In this document: positions 1-11,159 of the stretch, in pieces | Layout: the number at the start of each line of letters is the position of its first letter | Position numbering within the stretch: the first letter of the stretch is position 1 | DNA from: Arion vulgaris | Taxonomy: Eukaryota > Mollusca > Gastropoda > Stylommatophora > Arionidae | Direction of reading: 5' to 3' | Assembly (NCBI GenBank): GCA_020796225.1 | Contig: CM036758.1 | Coordinates: 30,545,647 to 30,609,646 of the forward strand | DNA: 64,000 nucleotides | The notes under the pieces: model-generated | Databases searched by the model: none | The model's input: the letters and a program-made list of their open reading frames with translations, nothing else | Told to the model about the DNA's origin: nothing | Program-made: the position numbers and the translations under genes

Positions 1-94
1 GGTTTTTGGAGTATTTACTATCATTTGTCTATTCTGGGAAGTTAATGCCCCTTTCCCAGAAAAAAACCAGCTGCTTCCGTTCTGCAACAGCTTG

Positions 95-455
95 ATATTA
101 AAGGGAATTGGCTATTAAAGAACATAAAATCAAGGAGAATTAAATATTTCGGACACATCAAACGATATAATTGCTTAGAGAAGATTTTTTTTTTTCCCGA
201 TCCAGAAGCACTGGAGCTTTTCAGCTCTTCGGCTCGGTGCCATGGACATCGTAACTCTTCGGTTCCGTGCCACGAACACCGCAAATCTGGGGAATCTGTG
301 GCTTTTTCTGCCATCCCGGGAATTGAACCCGCACACACAGAGGGATAGTCACCCGTAGTCCAACGCCCTACGAACACGCTGGGCAGACGGGCAGAAGATT
401 TTAAAAAATCTTGCCTTACCGTGAATTGAACAAGCCTCACCGCATGACAAACCAC
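95..455 (+). mobile_element. LINE-N 3' fragment, split by a SINE
   Basis: A reading frame with the residues RRIKYFGHIKRY, then CLEKI, resumes after the SINE at 189-392 as LKNLALP. It aligns by eye with the fragment at 22680-22770 (LKYFRHIKKYERLDK). This is the C-terminal tail typical of RTE-like non-LTR retrotransposons, where a GH(I/V)xR motif follows the reverse transcriptase. It is a dead fragment, split by a later insertion. Confidence 0.55.
189..392 (-). mobile_element. SINE-I copy (tRNA-derived) with 10-bp TSD
   Basis: Read on the minus strand, it starts with a tRNA-like head whose B-box region is GGGTTCAATTCC and ends in a poly-A tract after TTCTGGATCGG. The flanks carry AGAAGATTTT at 179-188 and 393-402, a perfect 10-bp TSD, so the borders are firm. 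Other copies are at 37939, 41725 and 43731. The copy splits a LINE-N fragment. Confidence 0.8.
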
Positions 456-595
456 GTTCTTCTCAATTAGGTCAGCACGACTATATACATATTATGTGAT
501 TTTGTAATATATAATCCCCTTGGTAAACTTGTGAACTGTTTACGAAAGTAAATTGCTGTAGACAAGATGTAATGGTGCAACTGGCGATTAGTTAG

Positions 596-1060
596 TTAGT
601 TTGTTCCTTTCGTGCCAAATGCGGAACATAGGGCAGAGGTTTTAGATCTCCGCGTGATGCGGTTCGTTGCTAGCAGTTGGAGATCTTGTATGGTTTTACA
701 TCCCAATAGTTTACTTTCTTGTAGGATTGTTCTTCGAAGAGAGGTCTTTGGTCTTCCACGTTTTCTTTTCTCAACTTGTGACCACATAAGGACTTGTCGA
801 TTTAGTCTCTTTTCGTCTGATCTTTTTCTCGCGATCGTCTTTTCGTCTGATCTAAGAACATGACCTAAATATTTCCACCTTCGTTTCATTATAATATTTG
901 ATACGTGTTGTTGTTATGTTCTATCTCTCACTGTGTTGTTCGAAACGAAATCACTCCATTTTACTTTTAATAATATTCGGAGACATTTATTCTAAAAGCT
1001 GTCCAGTTTCTTATCAATTCTCTCCAACTTTCACAGCCGTAGGTCAGTACCGGAATCACA
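596..1060 (-). mobile_element. LINE C-terminal fragment, RTE-like
   Basis: The minus-strand frame at 596-889 gives YLGHVLRSD, KRKRGRPKTSLRR, then LLATNR and a terminal ALCSAF before the stop. This is the order typical of the C-terminus of many non-LTR retrotransposons (GHVLR, then GRP-TWRR, then ALCS). The 891-1060 stretch continues the same element in broken frames. It is 5'-truncated with no domain upstream. Confidence 0.6.
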
Positions 1061-1540
1061 CATGACCTAAACAATTTAACTTTCATATATATATACAATT
1101 GAACTGACGATTACCTTAAATTAATCTTATTCTATGATGGTTAGTTACTTATTTCTCTATTATTTTCTATATTTTTATACTGTTTTATATATAATTCAAG
1201 ATTCTATCGATAATTAAACTGACTATTTAATCAAGTCCTCGTTTACCTGTGAACCTGTGTTCATTGTTAACCTGTGGGTTGACCACGTAAGAATGAATTT
1301 AGATACGATTGAATGAATATGTCGTAATTATTTTGGCAATTATCATTGCAAGTAGAGGTCAACTGTCAGAGGTCGCAATGTTACATCGTAGATAGACACA
1401 TTTTAGTACGATCCGAAAAAAGTGAGCTGCAATATGCTTGAAGCATTAGAGGTAAGACGTTGAATTTCAGACAGTGTATAATATGTTGTTATAATTTTTT
1501 ATATAGTATTATGATTGTTATATTATTATGATATAATATT
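1061..1540. other. AT-rich stretch, no gene seen
   Basis: AT-rich sequence with short poly-T and TATA runs. I see no domain, SINE head or tandem structure in it. Confidence 0.4.
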
Positions 1541-1544
1541 TATA

Positions 1545-1890
1545 TTTTAGTGTTATATATTCAACTTTCAAAACTATTTAGTGTCAAGTCAAAAGTAATA
1601 TTTATGAACAAATAAATTTAAAAATAATAATTCACGTTGTTCATTTTTTTGGTGGGGCCGGGCCTTACTGACCCTTAATGACAAGGGGCGTACACGAATT
1701 AGAGATTAAAGATGCTAAGTTTCAGACTGTGTGTGCCATTTTAGCGCTATATATAAACTTTCAAAGCTAATCATCAGTATCACGTTAAAAGTAATAATTA
1801 TGAACAAATAATGTCTAAAATAATACGTACACGCTACTCGTTATGTTTGGTGTGGCCGGGCCCCACTGACCCTTATTGACGAACCGCCCA
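1545..1890. repeat. Diverged tandem pair, about 197-bp spacing
   Basis: Two diverged copies in direct orientation share 'AACTTTCAAA', 'AAAAGTAAT' plus 'TATGAACAAATAA', and a GC block 'GGCCGGGCC' followed by ACTGACCCTTA. The blocks recur about 197 bp apart (1651 versus 1849). A related piece appears inverted near 20640-20780, so this is a dispersed repeat present twice in tandem. I do not recognise the family. Confidence 0.5.
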
Positions 1891-1924
1891 TGAGATATTT
1901 TATATTATCTTAGATCCTCATCAT

Positions 1925-2340
1925 CATCATAAAGTAGCTTGTCCCTCCTGGGCCTTGGCCCCCATAACAGCAGCCCTGAAAAACTATTCTGTGCAAGATG
2001 CCCAGCGTCAGTAGCAGTCATTCTCCACTCGTCAATGACGTCCTGCTCCCATCGTCGTCTAGGTCTTCCTCTCGCTTTTCTCCAGGCACCGCTTCTTCTA
2101 GAAGTATCTTATCCAGGTACGAATGTCGTTCAATGTGTTCGAAATATTTAATTTTCTTTGTTTTTGTGTTCTTTGATAACCAACTCTCAAACAATCAAGT
2201 TTACGCCAACTGTCTTTTGCTTCTTTTCCAACATTTACTTCTTGATAAAAGTGTTGGGAGGGGAAAGTGTGTAGTGATTTTGTGTGTGAGTGTTCTAAAG
2301 CCCGTTGTAAGTTGTTATTCATTTTCTTAAGGCTGTTCTA
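1925..2340 (-). mobile_element. LINE C-terminal fragment
   Basis: On the minus strand, one frame gives RRRWEQDVIDEWRMTATDA, then LAQN and GLLLWGPRPGG near the end. This resembles the terminal segment of RTE-like LINE ORFs (RRRW-DV, then LA-DR). No full domain is present. It is 5'-truncated and frame-broken. Confidence 0.45.
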
Positions 2341-2394
2341 AATGCCGTTGCTCCACATTTTTCGTGGTCTTCCTTTTGCTCTGTACACGTTAAA

Positions 2395-2705
2395 CTTTTT
2401 CAGTGTGGCTCTCTGTGATAGACGATACCATGGAATTCTTCGCAGGTGTTCAAACCATTACGTTAATTGTAATTATTATCATCATCAGGTGCGGTGCCGG
2501 CTGGCGTATGCGATCAGTGATCTCAACAGATCCCTTGTGTTTGCTATCATCTCTGATGTTGACGCTCTTCTGGGCCATGAAGTCAGGCTGTCCAAAATTT
2601 ACTCTGCCTTTCTCTGTCTCGTTTCATCCTCGATTTTACCGCTTGTCACAATGTATTCTAAGGCCCCCTCCCTCCCCTCATTACATGTGCGAAAAATGTT
2701 AATTT
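2395..2705 (-). mobile_element. LINE-R 3' end (RTE-like)
   Basis: The reverse complement matches the fragments at 19930, 34810 and 45420: a VTT-K segment, a basic stretch, then NTND-DLW and a terminal RHGT-like motif followed by (GAT)n. That order is characteristic of the C-terminus of RTE-type elements. It is degenerate with several stops. Confidence 0.55.
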
Positions 2706-2939
2706 CTTCTTTCTTATATTGATAATAGTCAACTGTAGTAATTAAATAAAATAGAAAAAAACACATAATATTTTACGTATAAGATGAAGTAAAGTGTGTT
2801 ATCTTATAATTTTGCAGATCTTCAACCAACACAGCACTCATAGAACATACGACAACTACATATACCATCATATATAGCAAACAGGGTACGGCTTGGAGAC
2901 ATGTCGGACAGGTAGTATATGATGAATCCAATAATCGTA

Positions 2940-3340
2940 AATAGTCGTTTAATTAATCTTGTCGTCTCTTATCACCGTCTACCGACTTAAACAACTGTCG
3001 AAAGAATCGATTTATTGACATCGGCGGCCGATACAGGGATATCACGTGACTAATAGTGTCCAATTGATTAATCCCACGCCTACTAAATTGCGCGCGGAGC
3101 AGCACGCGATGCGACGGTAATGATTTTAGACGATGCACCCCTAGCCTGCCACCCCTTGCCTCCTTGCGACAATAGACTGTCCCAGCGGCATCTTTCATGA
3201 AAACACGCGCGCCGACAGCGCTGATTGGACGAGAAGGAAATCATTACGAGGCCCATTTAGCAGACGAGCGGGCCGTTTAATGGCAGCCGTAGCTAAGACG
3301 GAGGACAAGAGGACCAACGATCTGTTCGCAATGTGTACGC
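2940..3340. promoter_or_regulatory. Candidate conserved non-coding island
   Basis: A repeat-free block of higher GC than its surroundings with homeodomain-like sites (TTGATTAATCCC, a TAATCC core) and a CACGTG-like site (TCACGTGA). No coding frame or repeat family fits it. The LMO4 promoter lies about 34 kb downstream, so a distal enhancer is possible, but this rests on composition alone. Confidence 0.3.
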
Positions 3341-3885
3341 GGCCTGCAATCACAGAGATCCTATCCTCAAATTGATGTGCTTCGTCTCTCTAGTAGCCTG
3401 ATATTTCACCTAGGCATCGCTAGCTTGATTTTCCTGTCCAAGCGTCACTGGAGAGAGGTTTACAACAAAGGACAATTTGCGAAACGCGACCTCTTGGGGT
3501 TTGCTAACTCACTGTTACTTTCACCGTTCAAAATAATCTTAGCGGTTTCATTTCTTTATGAATTTGTGTAATTTCTTTGTGTGCTGTAACGAGGAGACTT
3601 TATATTTCAAGCTCACCATTTATACACGCTGTTTACAGGATACAAGACCATCTATACAAGCAGGTAAGTTCTAGACTAAATTGTGCGACTTTGTTGTTTT
3701 ATTTGTCATATTTTGTGTCAATGTTATATTGAATATACAATAACAATGACAGTAGAAAACCTGGATCACAGGGTGTACCCCTAGCCGCAATGCTAGTAGC
3801 TTCGTTTACTTTAGACATTTCCTTGAGACCGCTATAATAAGAAAAGGCGGAGAACAACATACTCCACTATTTATTGACCCTCATC
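3341..3885. other. No recognisable feature
   Basis: Unique-looking AT-rich sequence. The only frames are short and show no domain. Confidence 0.35.
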
Positions 3886-3889
3886 AACA

Positions 3890-4160
3890 GAGATGGACTA
3901 TTATTATTAAGATACTTCAGAGAATTTGCTGTCCACCAAAGCTGTGTAAGAGTTTGGTCCAGTTTTTCAGTCGGGTTATGAAATGCAGTGTAAACTATAT
4001 TATTGAATATATCTGGTTTTGGTATCAGATGGCTCTCTTGATATCAGTTGTGGAGTCATGGGCGTGTCCTCGGTCCCACACTGTTCAACATCTTCTTCAT
4101 GGTTGTGCTAAACATGGTTCCAAGTATGCGGATCTTCAACTTATGTTATGGTGTGTACCC
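3890..4160 (+). mobile_element. LINE reverse-transcriptase remnant
   Basis: One frame near 4050-4140 gives GRVLGPTLFNIFFMVVLNMV. This corresponds to the reverse-transcriptase block QGCVL-P-LFNIFF of non-LTR elements, with Q/C substitutions. The preceding part is in another frame, so there is at least one indel. No catalytic ADD box is visible downstream. Confidence 0.5.
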
Positions 4161-4689
4161 ACCTACACACTCGGTCTAAAAGCTAAAAAGTAGTCATTGG
4201 AAAATATGATTGCAGATTATACTGCTTTGGCTAACTACACACACTGAAGACCAACTTAAGACAGTAGTGACCAAATTTTGATATGATGCAGAATAGAGAA
4301 GCATCACACAAAAACATCTGTAGCTACTAATTATAGAGGGATATCATAACTTGGATTCGCCAACAGAAATTAATTCTTATTTTCCCATATTTGTTGGCCT
4401 ACATGCTCTAATATAACCAAAACATAGTTCATCCCTAGGTTTAAAGAGGCTTTAATTCCCTTCATAACAAACAAAAATAGAGGGGGGGCGGAAAGACCAG
4501 TTAATTTATCTCATACTGCTTGTCATCAGTACTGATCTATTTTGCCATCAGGGTACCGCCATCAGTAATGATCTATCATAAAATATAGAGTTGTACACTA
4601 GAATTGATAGAGAAAGTATAGAGGAATAGTTGTTTTCTCATCTGGAGTGAGGAAGACCATTCTGCTTATCCAATATATAGAATAGAATA

Positions 4690-5260
4690 CTTGGGCCAAG
4701 TAGGTCTATGAGCGTATTGCCAGTGCAGACTTTCAAGACTCTTGGACAAGCTGCTGATATCTATCTCTGCTTGTACAATATGTAATTCCAAACTCCTCAA
4801 CCTACTGGATATATTCAGTATCAATTTTAGTGTCCTAATCCAACAGGCAGTCACTGAGAAATGGAAAGAAGTCACTTTTGTATTTAACTCCCTATGGATT
4901 GATGCTGTTAACACAAGCCTGCCTGGCCTATCATTGCAGCAAACACCTGCATGCCCAGGTCATTAGATCCCCTTAAGCCTCTGGAGGTTGGAAACCTTGA
5001 TAGACTACATTCACTAACACATCAGTCTGTAATTTTGGACATTCCCAGAAGCAGCATCCGTTAAGAGTCTGACACATCAGCTGCAATAATGGCCTCAACC
5101 TCTTTCCTTATAATGGAAGTAGGTGTCCTGTATGCTCTGTTCAACTCAGAAGTAACCCTACCATGCTGTACTAGCTAGAAAACCCCAACCTGACCTCTCT
5201 CCAGGATACACAGACCCATCCATATATAAAATATCATCATTATCTGCCTTCTGCTGCTTA
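4690..5260 (-). mobile_element. Decayed LINE RNase H domain (LINE-RNH)
   Basis: On the minus strand the segments follow RNase HI order: ILYMDGSVY with SGWGF (the YTDGS strand), IIRKEVEAIIAA (the helix bearing the catalytic Glu), then PGHAGVCCNDRPGRL (the HAGV-NERADRL motif). Stops and frameshifts separate the blocks, so it is dead. This RNase H follows the reverse transcriptase in I/Jockey-group LINEs. It is the first of several fragments in 4.7-8.8 kb, all on the minus strand. Confidence 0.65.
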
Positions 5261-5699
5261 ATTACAAGTTCAGCTTTCATATTATCTCAATCTCTACATT
5301 CTCTTCCAAAAGTAATGGTAACATTGTGAAAGTTGGGTCATGCTCTAGGGATCCATTTTCCCCTTTTGCTAGGGTCACAACTGTGGTCGCCTGACCAATT
5401 ATCTCAGCTTTGGTCAACCACATGTTGTGCTTGATTCTCATGCCCTTAATATCAGTATTCGTGTTCACTAGCTATCTGATTCATAGTAGCTCACATGCAT
5501 GTATTCTTTTGGGTTATAAGGTAGTGACAGAAACATTAGGATAAAATACCAAGTATGTGTCTCAGTTTCACAATGAAAGTATCTCTAGTGCAACCAAGGG
5601 CTGTACGCATACCTTCATTCTGAACATGTTCTAGTCACACATTGTGAGAATACCAAGTCCATAATATCAGTTATCAGAGGACTATCATTATAGCACTCC

Positions 5700-6790
5700 A
5701 GACATGTCCATAGGTGTTCTGATCTCTGCCTCAACAAATCCAGCAGCGTCCAGCGGCCTAACACGCCAGTTCGTTGTTGATTAATCAATCTCTTTGCATA
5801 TTTAGTATGTCATTCTTTTCGAGCTGCACCAATATTGACACCCATCTCTCTCAATCTGGTCAGCAAGTGGGGCTCGTAGTACTCTTTCAGTGCGTTAAGA
5901 ATGTCATTTCGGTACATTGCAGCTCTCTCTGATACCGTGGCCATGCCAGCCAATCTATCAGCTTGTTCATGACTCCTGCGTGCCCAGGGACAAAACTGGT
6001 GATTTTCTTGATCCCTGTCTGTACCAGTACCTCCACCCAGTTTCATCTTACCATTCCTATTTCGACTTTACGAATCATACTCATGGAGTCACTGAGTTTT
6101 AAAACACAAGCTAATTCATGATGCCAACCATGTCACCGCCTCTGTAGCCGCCATACCTCCATTGTCAAGCTACTTGTTGTTGTCGCGTAGACCCCACTGG
6201 CCTCTCCTATTATTTTTCCCCCTGAGCGTGCAGAAAAAGCCCACGCACAGCATTGTTGGCGAATGGCTGAACCATCGGTGTAAATTACTGCATCTATAAC
6301 ATTGACGTCATTCAAGAGAGCCTCAACCTCCACATTGATTAGTGGTGGATTATTTTGTTCGCAGTTTTTCTTAATGGATGTAATGACTGTATAAGCAGTC
6401 TGAAATTGGGGTGGTACTGCAATCCATTCCTCTCCTGGTTTGATTCCGGAGGGTTCACAGATGTTCCCAAGGGTACCTTCCACCTGACTCAGCCATGATC
6501 TGCCTCTCTTGAGTCTACATTCTTTCTCCTTACTGAGTTCTTCATGGAGGTTCATAATAAGTCCATAATATATCACAGACATAGCCAGCTGATGAACATG
6601 AGAACAAGTTGTCACTATAGGCCTGAGATCTGCAAGACCACACTTGTACATAGTTTGTTCAATATGATGTTTGTAAGATAGACTGTTCCAAGATTATCTC
6701 AAGATATTGCAACCTATCAAGATGCTTGAGAGCCTGCCTATTAAATGTGACTCCCAGGCAGGTCAGCCCTGGCTATGTAATTGTTCAAAG
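5700..6790 (-). mobile_element. LINE-RNH fragment: RT tail plus RNase H
   Basis: This is the longest LINE-RNH piece. From its 5' side (high coordinates) come an RT tail (LGVTFNRQALKHLDRL-like, near 6700-6780), a linker, then AVIYTDGSAIRQQ with CCAWAFSA and TTTSSLTMEV (RNase H strands and catalytic D/E). The frame breaks around 6130, and the C-terminus follows near 5810-6046 with EQADRLAG, ILNALKEYY and MGVNIGAARKE. It ends with a cysteine-rich SEHLWTCLEC motif near 5700. Known elements of this type cleave the RNA strand during target-primed reverse transcription. This copy is inactive: it is 5'-truncated and has lost the HAG part of the third motif. Confidence 0.7.
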
Positions 6791-6859
6791 AACACCACAA
6801 CATACATATCTACTCAGAATTGACATAATGTAACATAATACAATCACTAGCTACACTCT

Positions 6860-7240
6860 TCAGTTTCAGATATTTTAGAATATCTACATTGCACTCCAGG
6901 CATGTCCATAGGTGTTCCGATCTCCAACAGTATCCAGCGACAAACCATACTAGTATGATGAGCCTACTCATATGCCTGTCGTGCTGCTCCCTTCTAGACG
7001 CTTTAATCCAAGCTCTTGCAATGTAGCTGCAGACATGGATTTTCTCAGATGAAAGTCCTCTCTGCTGCCACACCCGACTAGGGTGTTTAGAATGTCAGCT
7101 CCATACACTGGCTAATCCCTCGATATAGTGGCACAGTCAACCGTCCATTCTTTCATTGCCATCGACACCCATGTGCCCTGAAATGAAGATGAATGTAATT
7201 CTGTTAATTATTTATCCTTGTAGGGATTCAGTCCATTGTC
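6860..7240 (-). mobile_element. LINE-RNH C-terminal fragment
   Basis: Minus-strand blocks GHMGVDGNERMDG, ADILNTL, a basic stretch and SEHLWTCLEC repeat the C-terminal order of the copy at 5700-6050. Frames change several times. It adjoins that copy in the same orientation, so they could be a duplicated end or two insertions. Confidence 0.6.
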
Positions 7241-7852
7241 TGCTTATCGAACCAGCCTTCATCTTCTGTATCATACTCAATTAATCACTCAGAATGTACG
7301 CATGAGTGTAGTTCTGTGACCCAAGCCAGAGAAGTGCCACAGTCACCGTCATTGTCATGCTACTTGTCATACTAAATACAACACCCTTGTTCTCTCTAAA
7401 GCTGCTGCCAACCATTAAGACTACAACTTTAGTAGCCATCATGCCTATCCTAAATTTATAACTCATCCATACTGATTGTAAAATGTTTTCAGCCATAATT
7501 GTTTATCTTCCTAGTACATTTAACTCATACTTACATCAATGTCAACAACATGCTGTTCAATTTGACACCCGTAAGTATGAAATAATGTGATCATGGAGAT
7601 ATGAGCATGATAGCATATCCATTTGCATTACCAGTAGTGTGTACAAGATGTGACCGAGCAGTATGTCTCATTCAATTTATTGCCCATGAAGTCTTTCCTA
7701 CCCATGTTGTCACACTTAAGTGGATGTAAGTGGGAATCAGATCACATTAGTTGTAATGGATTTCCATTTTGTTGTTTTTGCTGCTTGGAAGGTTTGAGGA
7801 TCTTGTTCATAATTGGATATTTCCTTTCCTGTGTTGTTGTCATCATATTCGA

Positions 7853-8098
7853 ATGTGTGTTGCCAGGGCTCGCAAGGGGAGCAAAGAATAGTACCACTGC
7901 GACCTACAAAGTATGGGGCGACTGAGGTAGGTGTCTAGGGAAGCTACCGTAGTAAATAAAAAGCATTGCAGAAATCGGATGTGCCGGCTTACTTGCATGT
8001 GTATAACTGGCACAGCGTACCATCGCTCTTAGACTCGGATCACATACAAATCACAAAGAGTGGCTAAACAAGTGGTCGATATGGAGCGTTCGAAGAAG
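7853..8098 (+). mobile_element. SINE-B copy
   Basis: It begins with GTGTTGCCAGGGCTCGCAAG, includes the shared block GCAAAGAATAGTACCACTG, then ATACAAATCACAAAGAGTGG, and ends GCGTTCGAAGAAG. The same order occurs at 49544, 56955, 61829 and 62101. The core CATGTCGTAAGAGGCGA shared with SINE-A is partly deleted here. Confidence 0.7.
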
Positions 8099-8389
8099 TC
8101 ATCTTGCACTGTTTGCCTCCAAACTTTACACCACTTGTTACTAGCTAACATAGATTATTTGCTACTGAACAGGTGCAGGCAGTCGATTCCCTGAGACCCA
8201 TTCTATGGAGGTGTGCTCTGAAGACTGGTCTTAGCTTTTTTGTTTGTACTTATGCTGTCATGCTCTGGGTTGTATCCTTTGTTTGTTTTTCTCACCATTT
8301 TTCTGGGCTGTTTCCTGAGAGTCTGTGCTTCTGTAAAGCTTTGTGTTGATTGGTGTTGTGTTAGGCTCCATCCAGCACTTGCAAATTTG

Positions 8390-8760
8390 TCAGCCTTTTC
8401 ATTTCCTGATTCAACTTCAATTTTAGTGTCCTCCTCCAACAGTAGGTCACCAAGAGACCGAAGAACATTCCACTTACCAATTCTAAACTCCCTGACAATG
8501 CTTTTGATGCAAGCCTGCCCGCCTTCTCATTGCTGCAAATACCCACATGTCCAAGACAGTAGATCCACGCAAGTCTCTGGAGGTTGGAAACTTATAGACT
8601 CCACTTATACTGCAACTTGCCCTTGATCTTCCGTAACAGCGGCTGACAGTCAGAAACCCCAGTAAATGGAGTCGCAGAGATATAGGGCAGCAGTAATGGC
8701 CTCAACCTCCATTCTCATACTGGAAGTATTTGTTCTGATGCTCCTTTTTCATCTGGTGAT
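8390..8760 (-). mobile_element. LINE-RNH RNase H fragment
   Basis: On the minus strand, SSMRMEVEAITAALY (the RNase H helix) is followed by GHVGICSNEKAGRLAS (the HAGV-NERADRLA motif) and NVLRSLGDLLLEEDTKIEV. The last block matches the fragments at 13440 and 25520, so they belong to one subfamily. It is broken by stops. Confidence 0.6.
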
Positions 8761-9205
8761 GTTGGTTAGCAATATAAGACACACTTGTCCACACTTAACC
8801 ACCATTTCAATCAGGCGGCTCAATGTTCCTGATTCCATTTCCACATATATGGAGAAGAAAACATTTATGATGTCTGCTCTGTCCGTACTTCTCTTGTTTG
8901 TAATTATGAATGCTGTTCCAGCTATATATTATCAGGAATGAATGCTGTTGCTTGGTCAAGTGAGCAGAGATTAAAGAGCGAAGGCAAACCAGGATGTGTC
9001 ATAACAAAATTCTTAGATTTGAATGCTTTGACCATTGTTTAACTTCACAATATCCTATTTCCTTTGTTCTGATGTATCTGTGTTCATTGCTAAGGTGTAG
9101 TCCAAACAGTTGAATAATAAATGCCATTTTAGTTGTACTAAATATGGGAACAAATAAGAAAAGCTGATTGCATTATTCTTCTGCACTAAGGTAATGTTAG
9201 ATCAT

Positions 9206-9442
9206 GGGGGCGCAGATAGCGAAGTAGATAACACAAACATGTTTGGTGGGAATGTGGTTCCACTACTGGCTTCCTGACCCTTTCCTTTAGGATCTAAATT
9301 ACAATTACCTCCGATGTCGGAGTAAGGCTCGTTCAAATGGCAAGTGATAATGATTATAAGGAAAGCAAATCTTCATGCAAAAAATCAGTCAGATGTGCAA
9401 TATTAGGCTACACCTGAATTCATAGAAGGCAAACAACAAAAA
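9206..9442 (+). mobile_element. SINE-L copy (tRNA-derived)
   Basis: A tRNA-like head (GCGCAGATAGCGAAGTAGAT) is followed by a body with CGGAGTAAGGCTCGTTCAAA and a tail GAATTCATAG, then CAAACAACAAAAATG. The better-preserved copy at 33283 has head GATAGTTAAGTCGATAAC and B-box-like GTATTCGAGACC. Copies are also at 52985 and 62440. Confidence 0.6.
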
Positions 9443-9615
9443 TGCTAGAGCATCAGATGTATCATTAGGACAAATAGCTAAGTGTTGGTTTACTTAGTAG
9501 CTGTGTGAACTCCTTGCTGATTGTAACAAATCAAAGTTGTAAATAACCTGTTTTCATATTGTGAGGTAACTCTGCAGTAGACTAGAAGACAAACACTGGA
9601 TATGATTATGGCAAA

Positions 9616-9930
9616 GACTGCCTGAAAGTCCTCAGAACAGACCAGGTCATTATATTTCACCTACGTGCCGGACACTACAGACTCAACAGACGCTTACATA
9701 GACTAGGAGTAGGTCAAACAGCTCTCTGCCAGTGTCTGCAGGCGGAAGAGACACCGGAACATACCGTGCAAGACTGTCCTCATAGGAGAGTTGAGAAACA
9801 ACATGTGGCCACACCCAGTCAACCAGAAAACTAAGCATGTGGGGAATCCTGAAGCTGACTGCCCAGTTTGTTGTTCACAGTAAATTAAGCGCATGATCAG
9901 AGATCGCTGATGAAGAAGAACGATACTGTG
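9616..9930 (+). pseudogene. LINE C-terminal zinc-ribbon fragment
   Basis: An open 72-residue segment ends in TAA at 9832-9834. It contains HLRAGHYRLNRRLHRLG, then ALCQCLQ, ETPEHTVQDCP. This is the C-terminal CxC...E-T-EH...C motif of Jockey-type non-LTR elements. The 3' part to about 9930 recurs at 29190-29290 (shared GCTGACTGCCCAGTTTG) and ends GAAGAAGAA, so it marks the element's 3' end. Confidence 0.6.
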
Positions 9931-10031
9931 AGGTACATATTGAGTAAATATGGTGTTAGACCTGTATGATTCTGGAGTGAGCACAAGGAGTTTTCTTACA
10001 AGAACCCCAGAGGAAGCAACGGAAGTAACGA

Positions 10032-10204
10032 ATATGATCAACAAAATAAACAGATACAGGTATTAGAGCTTCGAAAAACAAATAGACAAACACGGGACTC
10101 GAACCACTTACCCTAGTCCCTAGGTAAGTGGTTCGAGTCCCGTGTTTGTCTATTTGTTTTTCGGAAGCTCTTAATACCTGTATCTGTTTATTTGTTGATC
10201 ATAT
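10032..10204. repeat. 173-bp near-perfect palindrome with tRNA-like B box
   Basis: Two arms of about 80 bp are reverse complements, from ATATGATCAAC on the left to GTTGATCATAT on the right, around a loop of about 10 nt (CTAGTCCCTA). The right arm differs by a few 1-nt indels. Near the loop each arm carries GTGGTTCGAGTCCC, a tRNA B-box sequence, in opposite orientations. It may be a foldback element or a head-to-head SINE pair. No TSD is evident. Confidence 0.8.
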
Positions 10205-10548
10205 GTTTCTGGAGCAAATGTCATCACAACATGGATGATGTAGTCAACTATGACGCCAGCCACATTTACTTCCAAGTTGTTTCACTCATATTTCATTCAA
10301 GCTGGATCGACCTGGAAGTTATTGTTGTGACTAGAAACACATTTCACTTTACCTCTAGGATTTGATCCGAACAACAACAATGCAAGCGTGCTACACTGTT
10401 GCTGCTCTCTTAGTTGATAGATGCAATACCATTATGTTTGATCTGGTTTATTGATATCCCTCTATTTGCATGTGTTCTCTGTATTATCTCCCATAGCTTT
10501 CCATATGCTGACGTTGACTAAAAGACAGTAGTTTTTTTTGGCGGGGGA

Positions 10549-10790
10549 GAAGAGATCTATGTCGAATTGGTTATGACGCTTGCCTGGGGTTCTGAAGGTT
10601 ATAGGTTCGAATCTGGTCACATGTGCAATTTTGTGAGGAGATCTCAAGGATTGTTGCTAGTACTATGGAGATCGTACTTTATGGAACACTCTCGCCAGGT
10701 AGCGTGCCATTTCTGCCGAGAGAGACGGAGCCATATGTGGATATTTAGTGCAATGAAGTCATTCCTTTGTCTTGAAACTCTGTGGTAGTT
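10549..10790 (+). mobile_element. SINE-E copy (tRNA-derived)
   Basis: A tRNA-like head has a TCGAATTGGTTATGACGC A-box region and GGTTCTGAAGGTTATAGGTT then CGAATC (B box). The body carries TGCCATTTCTGCCGAGAGAGA and GTGCAATGAAGTCATTCCTT. The same order occurs at 29368 and 34347 and, inverted, at 19308, 35907 and 61325. Confidence 0.7.
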
Positions 10791-11159
10791 TTATTTCATT
10801 ATTGAGGTATCCTTCCCTGGGGCTCGAGTTTTATAGTCATTCGTACTCGTTTATTGTTCCCACTATTGAAGATATTGCGGGGAGGGGGCAGTACCGTTAC
10901 CCCACTTTGTGAAGCATTCTCTGGTTGGATCACATGCAATACTATGTCTGAAGGGCGTCCTTCTCTGTCCTGCCGTGAAGCATCCTTAAGCTTTTCCAAG
11001 TCTTGTCTATTCAGTGTTAGTATATACAAACCAAACTGCAAACATTCATCAACTGGTGTCTGCGCAGAACAGAGGGACTATGATGGTACGATAGGATTAC
11101 AAATGAGAAACTTATGGAGAGAACAAGACAGATTACAGTGAACGAACAGGTTTAAAAAA

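Noticed and set aside
596..863. 83-codon plus-strand frame
   Set aside because: Shadow of the minus-strand LINE C-terminus with recognisable motifs.
10549..10650. Possible functional tRNA genes at SINE heads
   Set aside because: A and B boxes are present but the sequences continue into dispersed SINE bodies and recur in many copies, so they are tRNA-derived SINEs. A tRNA scan would settle it.
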